DNA of 64,000 nucleotides. Source: Arcticibacter sp. Its GTDB lineage: Bacteria > Bacteroidota > Bacteroidia > 2-12-FULL-35-15. The stretch is from the NCBI GenBank assembly GCA_021155045.1, contig JAJNQB010000016.1, forward strand, positions 62,001 through 126,000, in the 5' to 3' direction. Positions 52,182 through 60,356 of this stretch are shown piece after piece. The translations under genes and the position numbers were made by a program. The notes below the pieces were generated by a model. It made no database searches, was not told the origin of the DNA, and worked only from the letters and a program-made list of their open reading frames with translations. Numbering within the stretch: the stretch's first letter is position 1; each line of letters begins with the position of its first letter.

Positions 52182-52985
52182 ATGAAAGAGGTTTCCATTA
52201 ACGAATATCTTGATATTAATAATGCTTGGACTAAAAGACTTTTAGGTTTAGCCGATTTTCAAAAGAAAAGAGATATTACTCAAGTTGAAAATGAATATAA
52301 TTTGGATAAATATGCTAAACTTTTAGATTTTGATTTTAAAACTATAGAAGCATATAAATTATTAGAGTTTGAGCAAGCTGGTTTAAACCCAGTTACAGGA
52401 GAAATTTATATTTCATTTAAAGACACTATATTTAAAACAAGTGTTAGCAACATGAGAGCATTGTATTATAATATGATAAAAAATACAATGGACAAATATG
52501 GCTCTGAAAACAATTGCGAGTTGGGTTGTGGATACGGGTTTAATTTAAGTTACTTGAAAGGAAATTGTTATGGTGGAGAATATTCAGCAAATGCTGTTAA
52601 ATTGGCAAAAAAGTTAAATTTTGATGTTGTTGAGTTTAATTATTATAATGAAAAAGATTATGATTTTATTAAACCCAACTCAACTATTTTTACAACCCAT
52701 AGCATAGAACAAATTCCAGATGCTAGTACAATCATTAATAGTTTAGAAAAACAAAAAAGTAAAATTAATTATGTTGTTCATTTTGAACCGACTGTTGTAG
52801 AGGAAAGAACCTCCTTGCTTGGAGCGTTGAGAAATAAATACATGGAACTAAATGATTACAACAGAAATTTAATCAAAATTTTAAAAGAAAGAGGCGATAT
52901 TGAAATTTTAGAATTAGATATTGATATTTTTGGACTAGTTCCACTTAATACAACTAACCTAATTGTTTGGAAATTTAGAAAGTAA
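52182..52985 (+). CDS. putative SAM methyltransferase in the pse operon
   Basis: This 267-aa protein has a class I methyltransferase motif I, CELGCGYGFNLSYL (E113-G117), followed by GGEYSANAVKLAKKL and STIFTTHSIEQIPD (post-motif positions). The N-terminal about 100 residues are a separate helical part. It lies between pseB and the cytidylyltransferase, where pseC is usually found. It may methylate the sugar or an intermediate; the substrate is unknown. Confidence 0.65.
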   Translation: MKEVSINEYLDINNAWTKRLLGLADFQKKRDITQVENEYNLDKYAKLLDFDFKTIEAYKLLEFEQAGLNPVTGEIYISFKDTIFKTSVSNMRALYYNMIKNTMDKYGSENNCELGCGYGFNLSYLKGNCYGGEYSANAVKLAKKLNFDVVEFNYYNEKDYDFIKPNSTIFTTHSIEQIPDASTIINSLEKQKSKINYVVHFEPTVVEERTSLLGALRNKYMELNDYNRNLIKILKERGDIEILELDIDIFGLVPLNTTNLIVWKFRK

Positions 52986-53723
52986 TTGAATTTATCTCAA
53001 CCAAATATTGGAATAATTACTCAAGCAAGAATGACAAGTTCTCGTTTGCCAGGAAAAATATTAAAAGAAATTAATGGAAAAACTTTACTTGAGTATCATG
53101 TTGAAAGGCTAAAGGCAACAGGTTTTGATATTATAATTGCTACTACTACAAATTCTACAGACGATTGTGTTTGTGAGTTTGCCAAAAAACAAAAAATAAA
53201 ATTTTACAGAGGAAGTGAATCCAATGTTCTACGCAGATTTTACGAAGCAGCAAAAGAAAATAAATTGGATATTATTGTAAGAGTTACTTCTGATTGCCCT
53301 TTAATTGACCCACATTTGATTCGAAATAATGTTGAGAAATATATACAGTTCAACAATGAAAATATGTACCTCAGCAATGGAATTGAGCGAACTTTTTCGC
53401 GTGGATTCGACTTTGAAATATTTAGTTTTCAATCACTGGAAGATGCTTTTTTTAATGCAAAAGAAGAATCCGATTTAGAACACGTAACTCCTTTTATTTG
53501 GAAAAACAAATCTGGTAAAATTCAATTCTATTATGTAAAACAAATTGAAAACAATAGTAATTTACGTATCACAGTTGATACAACAGAAGATTTTGAATTA
53601 ATTAAAAAATTAATTGAAGAGTTCAATGCAGATAAATTAGCTTACAATGAAATTGAATCTATTCTAAAAAACAATCCGAATTTGATTGCTATTAATGCTC
53701 ATGTTGAACAAAAAAAAGTTTAA
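52986..53723 (+). CDS. SpsF/PseF-like cytidylyltransferase
   Basis: This 245-aa nucleotidyltransferase matches the SpsF/CMP-KDO-synthetase-like family: IGIITQARMTSSRLPGKILKEI (nucleotide loop), RVTSDCPLIDPHLI (metal-binding Asp) and RITVDTTEDFELI. It probably activates the nonulosonic acid with CMP, the role of PseF. The start is TTG at 52986, directly after the previous stop; no ATG fits the conserved N-terminus. Confidence 0.8.
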   Translation: MNLSQPNIGIITQARMTSSRLPGKILKEINGKTLLEYHVERLKATGFDIIIATTTNSTDDCVCEFAKKQKIKFYRGSESNVLRRFYEAAKENKLDIIVRVTSDCPLIDPHLIRNNVEKYIQFNNENMYLSNGIERTFSRGFDFEIFSFQSLEDAFFNAKEESDLEHVTPFIWKNKSGKIQFYYVKQIENNSNLRITVDTTEDFELIKKLIEEFNADKLAYNEIESILKNNPNLIAINAHVEQKKV

Positions 53724-53725
53724 AA

Positions 53726-54550
53726 ATGAATACTACTTTAAAACAAAAATTTGATAGAGATGGCTACGTTTTAGCTGAAAAAACTTTTTCTGAAAAAGAA
53801 ATTTCAAATATGCGTGATTTGGTTTACAAACAATACGAAATGGATAAACAAAAAGGTTTAACATTTCAATTGCCTCATCTGCCAACCAAAGCTAAATATG
53901 CAAAAGGGGATTTATTAAGCAAAGAATTATTACACAGTATTTTGCTTGATGAAAGAATTTTAACGATTGCTCGAAGTGTTTTAGGTAGTAACAATATCGT
54001 TTATTTTGGAGATAGCTCTTATCAACTTGGAACAGGCTTAAGAGGTTTTCATAGAGATTGTTTGGACAGAACAGACTTATCTGCACCCGATTGGCAAACT
54101 GAATATAATTTAATCAGAGTTGGAATTTATTTGCAAAATCATAAAAATTATAGTGGTGGACTAAAGGTTAAAATAGCCAGTCATGTTAATGCAGACGGGA
54201 AATCTGTTTTTGTAGATAATGAAGTTGGAGATGTTGTTACTTGGAGTTTAAAAACAATTCATAGTGGAAATGCAGTAAGACTTAAAATGTTCCCTAATTT
54301 TTCAATTGACAAAGGTGAAGGACGGATTCCTTCTTTTATGAAAAAAGAGGAACCAACAGAACGCATTTCTTTATTTATGACTTTTGGATTAAAGGGTTTT
54401 CATCTGGATAGATATATTAAAGAATATGAATTAAAAAGAGAAGATACTGTCGCTCATTTAAAAGCTTCAAAATATTCTAAAGAAGCTCTTGAATTAGCTA
54501 AAAATAGAAATGTTGAAGTATTAAAACTGTTTCCAGAGCAAGACTCATAA
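53726..54550 (+). CDS. PhyH-family Fe(II)/2-oxoglutarate dioxygenase
   Basis: This 274-aa protein has the double-stranded beta-helix iron site: GFHRDCLD (H109, D111) and TIHSGNAVR (H179, with R185 for 2-oxoglutarate). The N-terminus (FDRDGYVLAEKTFSEKEI) is typical of phytanoyl-CoA dioxygenase-like enzymes. These hydroxylate or otherwise oxidise small molecules. It lies 2 bp after the cytidylyltransferase and 1 bp before pseG, so it is a true operon member and probably acts on the sugar or its precursor. It is not part of the textbook pathway. Confidence 0.85.
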   Translation: MNTTLKQKFDRDGYVLAEKTFSEKEISNMRDLVYKQYEMDKQKGLTFQLPHLPTKAKYAKGDLLSKELLHSILLDERILTIARSVLGSNNIVYFGDSSYQLGTGLRGFHRDCLDRTDLSAPDWQTEYNLIRVGIYLQNHKNYSGGLKVKIASHVNADGKSVFVDNEVGDVVTWSLKTIHSGNAVRLKMFPNFSIDKGEGRIPSFMKKEEPTERISLFMTFGLKGFHLDRYIKEYELKREDTVAHLKASKYSKEALELAKNRNVEVLKLFPEQDS

Positions 54551-54551
54551 A

Positions 54552-55574
54552 ATGAAAAAAAATGTCGTTATAAGAGCTGATGGAGGAACCTCAATTGGAA
54601 TGGGACATGTTGTAAGGTGTACTGCTCTTGCCGAAATGCTTATAAATGATTTTAATATTGTATTTGCTATTCAAAATCCCAATGATAGTGTTAAAAAAGT
54701 AATAAATAAAATTACTGACTCCATTATTGAATTAGAAAACACAAGCAATTACGAAAAAGACGCTAGTAATTTTTGTAAACATATTTCTATAAATGATATC
54801 GTTGTTTTAGATGGCTACAATTTTAAAACAGAATATCAGCAAGCGATTAAAGATATTGGGTGCAAATTGGTTGTAATAGATGATTTACATGATTGCCACC
54901 ACATAGCAGATATTGTAATTAATCATGCTGACAATGCTAATGAATCAGATTATTCAGCTGAATTTTATACGAAATTCTGTTTGGGATTAGATTATATATT
55001 GTTACGAAAAGAATTTTTGAATATTCCTTTTCGGAACCAAAAAATAAAAAATGTTAGTCGTTTTTTTATAAGTATGGGGGCTGCGGATATTCATAACAAT
55101 ACTGCAAAGTTTGCAGAAGCACTAATAGATTTAAAAACAGCAGAAGAAATACATTTGATGGTTTCTGATTTAAATCCTCATTTGAGTTTAATTGAAAATT
55201 TAGCATTTGAGTTTCCTGAAATAAAATTGCATTTTAATTTGCCTGCTAAAAAAGTAGTTGAATTAATTCAGTATTGCGATGTAGTAATTTGTCCTGCAAG
55301 TTCAATTTCGCTTGAATCTTGTGCGGTTGGTGTTGGTTTAATTTCTGGTTATACTGCCGAAAATCAAATAGGAAATTTGAATGGGTTAATAAAACACAAA
55401 ACTTTAATTAACTTTGGTAATATAAATCAATTAAGTATTAAAGAAGTTAAGAGTAAGCTTTTAAAATTAATTCCTTATCCTACTGTTTTTAATGAATTAA
55501 TTACAAATCAAAAGCAAATGATTGATGGCAAATCGCCTAATAGAATGTTAGCAGTTTTTAAAAATTTGAATTAA
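54552..55574 (+). CDS. pseG: UDP-sugar hydrolase PseG
   Basis: This 340-aa GT-B-fold hydrolase removes UDP from UDP-2,4-diacetamido-2,4,6-trideoxy-L-altrose. It has the N-terminal VIRADGGTSIGMGHVVRCTALAE with the catalytic His region, LDGYNF, VVIDDLHDCHHIADIVINH, and CPASSISLESCAVGVG. It overlaps pseH by one base. Confidence 0.9.
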   Translation: MKKNVVIRADGGTSIGMGHVVRCTALAEMLINDFNIVFAIQNPNDSVKKVINKITDSIIELENTSNYEKDASNFCKHISINDIVVLDGYNFKTEYQQAIKDIGCKLVVIDDLHDCHHIADIVINHADNANESDYSAEFYTKFCLGLDYILLRKEFLNIPFRNQKIKNVSRFFISMGAADIHNNTAKFAEALIDLKTAEEIHLMVSDLNPHLSLIENLAFEFPEIKLHFNLPAKKVVELIQYCDVVICPASSISLESCAVGVGLISGYTAENQIGNLNGLIKHKTLINFGNINQLSIKEVKSKLLKLIPYPTVFNELITNQKQMIDGKSPNRMLAVFKNLN

Positions 55575-56041
55575 TGGGAAACCTTAAATATAGATTTGCG
55601 AGAGAAGAAGATGTTGATTTATATTATACTTGGGCTAATGATAAAGTTGTAAGAGAGAATTCATATAACCAAGAAGAAATAAAATATGAAAATCATGTAA
55701 AATGGTTTAATAATAAATTAAAATCAAATGATTGTAGATTTTATTTGTTTTTGAATAATAATAATGAGGCTGTAGGTCAAGTTAGAATTGATAAAAACGA
55801 AAATGAGGTTGTTATTGGTATTTCAACAGACAAAAATCATAGAGGGAAAGGTTATGCATCTGAAATGTTAAATATAGCAACAGATAATTATTTGAATACT
55901 TATCCCGACAGACAAATTGTGGCATATATTAAATTAAAAAATGAAGTTTCATACAAGAGCTTTATCAAAGCAAACTTTGTTGAATGTGGTTTGTTGGAAT
56001 TTGCAAATGAAAAAAGTTATAAATTGAGTAAAAAATTATGA
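55574..56041 (+). CDS. pseH: GNAT N-acetyltransferase, PseH-like
   Basis: This 155-aa GNAT protein has the acetyl-CoA site STDKNHRGKGYASEML and an N-terminal YRFAREEDVDLYYTWANDK typical of PseH-like enzymes, which acetylate the 4-amino group of the PseC product. Its presence implies a 4-amino sugar exists, although no aminotransferase gene is seen. It overlaps pseG by one base and pseI by four (ATGA). Confidence 0.8.
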   Translation: MGNLKYRFAREEDVDLYYTWANDKVVRENSYNQEEIKYENHVKWFNNKLKSNDCRFYLFLNNNNEAVGQVRIDKNENEVVIGISTDKNHRGKGYASEMLNIATDNYLNTYPDRQIVAYIKLKNEVSYKSFIKANFVECGLLEFANEKSYKLSKKL

Positions 56042-57078
56042 TGGATATTAAAATTGGAAATATTATTATTGGTGAAAATCATAAGCCATTTATAATAGCA
56101 GAGATGAGCGGCAATCATAATCAATCGTTGGATAGAGCTTTGGGATTAGTTGATGCAGCGGCTAAAGCAGGTGCTCATGCTTTAAAATTACAGACATATA
56201 CTGCTGATACCATTACCATGAAAGGAGTAATGACCATTGAAGATAAAAATTCATTGTGGAATGGAAAAGAATTGCATGATTTATACAAAATGGCTTATAC
56301 GCCTTGGGAATGGCATAAAGCAATTTTCGATAGAGCAAAAGAAAAAGGAATGATTGCATTTAGTTCTCCTTTTGATGAATCAGCAGTTGATTTTTTGGAA
56401 ACATTAAATGTCCCTTTATATAAAATTGCTTCTTTTGAAAATACACATCACCCCTTATTAAAAAAAGTTGCACAAACAGGTAAACCTGTTATTGTTTCTA
56501 CCGGTGTAACAGATCAAATTGATATTGATGAAGCGGTGGAAGTATTAAGAAAAAATGGTTGCAAGCAGATTGTACTATTAAAATGCACAAGCACTTACCC
56601 TGCAACACCTGAAAATACTAATTTGATGACGATTCCAGATATGATTAATAAATATAAATGTACGATAGGATTATCTGATCACACAATGGGTATTGGTGCT
56701 TCGGTTGCTGCTGTTGCTTTAGGGGCAAGAGTAATTGAAAAACATTTCACGCTAAAAAGAGCCGATGGTGGAGTGGATAGTTCATTTTCATTAGAACCTG
56801 AGGAATTAAAAGCTTTAGTTATTGAAACAGAACGAGCTTTTTTAGCCTTAGGAAAAGTTCAGTATGGAATTCAAGCAGCAGAAGAAAAAAGTAAATTATT
56901 TAAACGTTCTATTTATGTTTCAAAAGATATAAAAGCAGGAGAAGTGTTTACATCTGACAACCTTAAAATAATTCGTCCTGCATTGGGTTTGGCTCCAAAA
57001 TACTGGGATGATGTAATAGGAAAAAAATCAAAAATAGATTTAAAAGCAGGGGCGCCTTTAACAAAGGATTCAATATAA
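56038..57078 (+). CDS. pseI: pseudaminic acid synthase PseI
   Basis: This 346-aa NeuB-family enzyme condenses the 6-deoxy-hexose with phosphoenolpyruvate. It has IIAEMSGNHNQSLDRALGLV (the SGNHN form typical of PseI), HALKLQTYTADTIT, SSPFDESAVDFLE, IGLSDHTMG, EKHFTLKRADGGVDSSFSL and a C-terminal SAF domain (about residues 285-346). It identifies the product as a nonulosonic acid, most likely pseudaminic-type. Confidence 0.93.
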   Translation: MMDIKIGNIIIGENHKPFIIAEMSGNHNQSLDRALGLVDAAAKAGAHALKLQTYTADTITMKGVMTIEDKNSLWNGKELHDLYKMAYTPWEWHKAIFDRAKEKGMIAFSSPFDESAVDFLETLNVPLYKIASFENTHHPLLKKVAQTGKPVIVSTGVTDQIDIDEAVEVLRKNGCKQIVLLKCTSTYPATPENTNLMTIPDMINKYKCTIGLSDHTMGIGASVAAVALGARVIEKHFTLKRADGGVDSSFSLEPEELKALVIETERAFLALGKVQYGIQAAEEKSKLFKRSIYVSKDIKAGEVFTSDNLKIIRPALGLAPKYWDDVIGKKSKIDLKAGAPLTKDSI

Positions 57079-57082
57079 TTTA

Positions 57083-58549
57083 ATGGGCATCATAGAAAAA
57101 CAGGCAACACGTAATGTTATTTACTCTTATTTAGGAGCAGGGCTTGGTTTTATTACTACCATTTGGTTTTCGCACGCATTAACAACTGATGAAAATGGTT
57201 TGTTACGTGTAATGATTTCTTTTTCGGCATTAATTGCTCAGTTTGCAAATCTTGGTTTTCAAACTGTTACCATTCGTTTTTTTCCTTTTTTTAGGAATAA
57301 AGAGAAAGGGCATCATGGCTTTTTATATTACAGTATGCTTGTTGCCTTGCTTGGTTTTGCAATAAGTTTAGTTTTCTTTTTTCTTTTCAAAGATAAATTG
57401 GTAGAATCCAATTCTGAAAAATCGAAACTATTTGTCGAGTACTTATATTATTTAATGCCATTAACTTTTTTCACACTTTTTTTTAATGTATTTGATAGCT
57501 ATTTAAGAGCAGGATTTAGTTCTGTTGTAGGTTCAATTTCTAAAGAATTCATTCAGCGAATATTGATTTTAATAGTATTAGCTTTTTATTTTATTGGTTA
57601 CATTGATTTTTCTACATTCCTTTTTCTTTATATAACAGCAACTTGTTTACCTACTTTAATGCTTTTGTTTACTATTATTAAAAATGACGAATGGCATATT
57701 AAGCCAGTAAAAGGATTTTTCACAAAAGAATTAAAAAATGATATTTTTAAAATGAGTATTTATTCATTGTTGTCTGGTGGGGCAGGAGCTATTATTTTAA
57801 ATATTGATGCTATTATGGTAAACCATATTTTAGGAGAAAGCAAAACAGGTGTTTATGGCATTGCATTTTATTTTGGAACAATCATCGTGATTCCTGCACG
57901 ATCTATTTATCGTATTACCTCTAGTATCGTTGCTGAAGCATTTAAAAAAAATGATTTTAAAGAAATTCATTCACTTTACAATAAATCATGCAATACTCAA
58001 TTAGCTATTGGTTTGTTTTTATTTATTGGAATATACACCAACATTGAAAATATTATGCAAATGTTACCAGCAGAATATTATTCAGGTAAAAATGTAATTT
58101 TAATAATCAGTGCCGCTTATTTAATTGAAATGGCAACAGGAATAAATCAAGTAATTATTTCGAATTCAAAATATTTTAGATACGATACTTATTTTGTTTT
58201 TGCTTTAGTAGCAATTGTAATTGTAGCCAATTTAATATTTATTCCACTTTATGGTATTTCTGGTTCAGCGGTGGCAACAGCTATTACTATTTCGGTTGGA
58301 AATTTTTTAAGATTCATCTTTTTGTATTATAAATACAAAATGCAACCTTACGATTTTAATACACTTAAATTAATTGCACTAGCAATTCCGGTTTTTGTTT
58401 TAGGCTTTTTTATTCCGCAATTTCAAAATGCTGTTATAGATATTTTGGTAAGAGGCTCAGCAGTTACTTTAATGTTTACTTTACTTGCTTTATACACCAA
58501 TGCTACTCCTGATTTAAACGCGAAGTTTAAAAAAATAATTAGATTTTAG
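57083..58549 (+). CDS. Wzx-type oligosaccharide flippase
   Basis: This 488-aa polytopic membrane protein of the MATE/MOP superfamily has about 12-14 helices, the N-terminal YSYLGAGLGFITTIWFSHAL, a central IDAIMVNHILGESKTGVYGI and C-terminal IPLYGISGSAVATAITISVG. It would flip lipid-linked glycan units. It closes the pse operon, 4 bp after pseI, which suggests the nonulosonate is part of an exported repeat unit. Confidence 0.9.
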   Translation: MGIIEKQATRNVIYSYLGAGLGFITTIWFSHALTTDENGLLRVMISFSALIAQFANLGFQTVTIRFFPFFRNKEKGHHGFLYYSMLVALLGFAISLVFFFLFKDKLVESNSEKSKLFVEYLYYLMPLTFFTLFFNVFDSYLRAGFSSVVGSISKEFIQRILILIVLAFYFIGYIDFSTFLFLYITATCLPTLMLLFTIIKNDEWHIKPVKGFFTKELKNDIFKMSIYSLLSGGAGAIILNIDAIMVNHILGESKTGVYGIAFYFGTIIVIPARSIYRITSSIVAEAFKKNDFKEIHSLYNKSCNTQLAIGLFLFIGIYTNIENIMQMLPAEYYSGKNVILIISAAYLIEMATGINQVIISNSKYFRYDTYFVFALVAIVIVANLIFIPLYGISGSAVATAITISVGNFLRFIFLYYKYKMQPYDFNTLKLIALAIPVFVLGFFIPQFQNAVIDILVRGSAVTLMFTLLALYTNATPDLNAKFKKIIRF

Positions 58550-58606
58550 TTATTCCAATACCACTTTTCTGGGTGCTATTTCCAAAGATGTACTATCTAA
58601 TTTTGG

Positions 58607-59326
58607 TTAATAGAACACATCTATTGTTGTTGTATCGCCACTTAATACATTAAGAAATAAAGAATCTTTATACATAATTGCATTTTTTTTGTATTTCCAG
58701 CGAACAAGAACGGTTTTATTTGGATTAACTGTTTTTACAATGGCAGTATCAACATAAGACCCTGCAATATTATTAAAATGATAAAAATAGTTGTAATAAT
58801 AAATATAATATGCAGGAGGGTAGGGTTTTAAATAAGGATGTACGAATGAAACACTTATTGAATCTGAATTAATACCAGTTGTATCTTTTATGTGTGTTTT
58901 TATATAGGACATTGGTTTAGCATAAATGGTTGGCAAAATAGCGGTATCATTTTCAACCAATATCCCTGCTAAAAATTCCGTATAACCATAATTGTTATTA
59001 TTATTTGTACTTACAAGCACTTTCATATTATTAGGTGGTTTCGCAGCCCAAGTGGTGTAGCGTGAGCCCCAAGCAAAACGGAAGACATAATAACCATTGC
59101 TATTTGTTTGTCCATAATTATATATATATCGCGAATCATTGGTATAAAAAAGCACGGGGGAATTTGCCATTGGAAGCCCAGTTGTTGTATCAATTATTAA
59201 ACCCGAAAAATATTCTACTCTATAAGTTTCATTTAAACCTGTATCAATAAAAACAACTTCTTCATCTTTTTTACAAGAAATCAAAAACAAAACAGAAAGG
59301 AAAAAATAGATTGTTTTAGGTTTCAT
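58607..59326 (-). CDS. unknown lipoprotein
   Basis: This 239-aa protein has a lipoprotein signal (MKPKTIYFFLSVLFLISC, lipid Cys at residue 18). It is followed by a carboxypeptidase-regulatory-like fold (GLIIDTTTGLPMANSPVLFY, TNSNGYYVFRF) and a tyrosine-rich second half. No enzymatic motif is seen. It is a single gene, convergent with the flippase gene; its role is unknown. Confidence 0.7.
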   Translation of the reverse strand: MKPKTIYFFLSVLFLISCKKDEEVVFIDTGLNETYRVEYFSGLIIDTTTGLPMANSPVLFYTNDSRYIYNYGQTNSNGYYVFRFAWGSRYTTWAAKPPNNMKVLVSTNNNNNYGYTEFLAGILVENDTAILPTIYAKPMSYIKTHIKDTTGINSDSISVSFVHPYLKPYPPAYYIYYYNYFYHFNNIAGSYVDTAIVKTVNPNKTVLVRWKYKKNAIMYKDSLFLNVLSGDTTTIDVFY

Positions 59327-59495
59327 TTTTTACAAATAATAAATAAGGCAATTTAGGTCATTTTTTGATAATAAGCAAAAAGTAGTAATTCTTGTACTTT
59401 CCGCAAGTTATCTTAACTGATATATTGTTAATGCCGATAGAGAGGTTATTCGGATTAAAAAACCACAAGGTGTATTGGGTTAATAAAGATAGCGT

Positions 59496-59535
59496 ATCGT
59501 AGGCAGTTCAAATAATGAACTGCCTATTTTAGGAT
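59496..59535 (-). repeat. dispersed palindromic repeat, copy 2
   Basis: A perfect hairpin AGGCAGTTCA-AATAA-TGAACTGCCT (59501-59525) with conserved flanks matches 35005-35043 in reverse orientation. It lies about 40-70 bp upstream of the zapB-like promoter, inside a gap of about 300 bp (59327-59625) that otherwise holds no gene. Confidence 0.7.
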
Positions 59536-59562
59536 AAAATACATGTTCAAAGTCAAATAATT

Positions 59563-59592
59563 TTGCTTTAATGATATCAAAATGTATATTTG
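59563..59592 (+). promoter_or_regulatory. Bacteroidota-type promoter for zapB-like/zapA
   Basis: TTG (59563-59565) and TATATTTG (59585-59592) are exactly 19 nt apart, 33 bp before the zapB-like ATG. This is one of the best consensus matches in the window. Confidence 0.65.
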
Positions 59593-59625
59593 TAAAATAT
59601 TGAATAACAGAAATAAACATTGATT

Positions 59626-59910
59626 ATGAACGATTTAACTTCACCTATAAGCGACTTAAAACAAAAAATTGAAAAATTAGTAACTTTACACGGTCAATTA
59701 AAAAGCGAAAACGACCGTTTACAAGCAGAAAACACTACTTTTAAACAACAATTAGCCGAACAAAAAAAAGAGATTGAGGCTTTAAAAACCAATAATCAAG
59801 AATTAACAAAAAATAAAAACGAAGAACAAAACAAAATAATTACAGATACAAAAACGCAGATTAGTGAGTTGGTGCAAGAAATAGACAATTGCATCACTCT
59901 TTTGAAGTAA
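59626..59910 (+). CDS. ZapB-like coiled-coil protein
   Basis: This 94-aa protein is almost entirely coiled coil (ISDLKQKIEKLVTLHGQLK, LQAENTTFKQQLAEQKKEIE). It lies 22 bp upstream of zapA, and in Bacteroidota such proteins are taken to be ZapB-like cell-division factors. The ATG at 59626 is preferred over the TTG at 59620. The function call rests on shape and context. Confidence 0.65.
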   Translation: MNDLTSPISDLKQKIEKLVTLHGQLKSENDRLQAENTTFKQQLAEQKKEIEALKTNNQELTKNKNEEQNKIITDTKTQISELVQEIDNCITLLK

Positions 59911-59932
59911 TTAGATTACGATAACAAATAAA

Positions 59933-60226
59933 ATGGCAGATATATCATTAAAAGTTGTAATAGCCGGTCGTACATACCCTCTAACTGTAAAACAGGAAGA
60001 TGAGCAACCCGTATTAGCGGCTGCTAAAATGATTAATGATAAAGTAAAAGAATTTGAACAAAACTATTCCGTTCGCGACAAACAAGATTTACTTGCTATG
60101 AGCGCACTAAATTTAATAGCTACTATTCAAAATACTCCTAAAAAAGAGCCTGAGTTGGATGATGAACTTAACCAACTTGATTTATTTGTTTCTGACTACC
60201 TTCAAAAAGAGAATGATGCAGTTTAA
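59933..60226 (+). CDS. zapA: cell division protein ZapA
   Basis: This 97-aa protein has the ZapA pattern: LKVVIAGRTYPLTVKQEDEQPVLAAAKMINDKV (in part), then a helical dimerisation part with LLAMSALNLIATI. ZapA binds FtsZ and stabilises the Z ring. It is co-transcribed with the coiled-coil gene. Confidence 0.88.
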   Translation: MADISLKVVIAGRTYPLTVKQEDEQPVLAAAKMINDKVKEFEQNYSVRDKQDLLAMSALNLIATIQNTPKKEPELDDELNQLDLFVSDYLQKENDAV

Positions 60227-60356
60227 TTGTTCTTAACAATTGATTGTAAACAAAACTTTTCTAATCCGCATTTATTAAGGCTTCAATGTACTAATTTAGC
60301 TTTTTGAATTGGAAACACTGAAGGATGAATTAAACAAATTAACTATTTTAAACATT

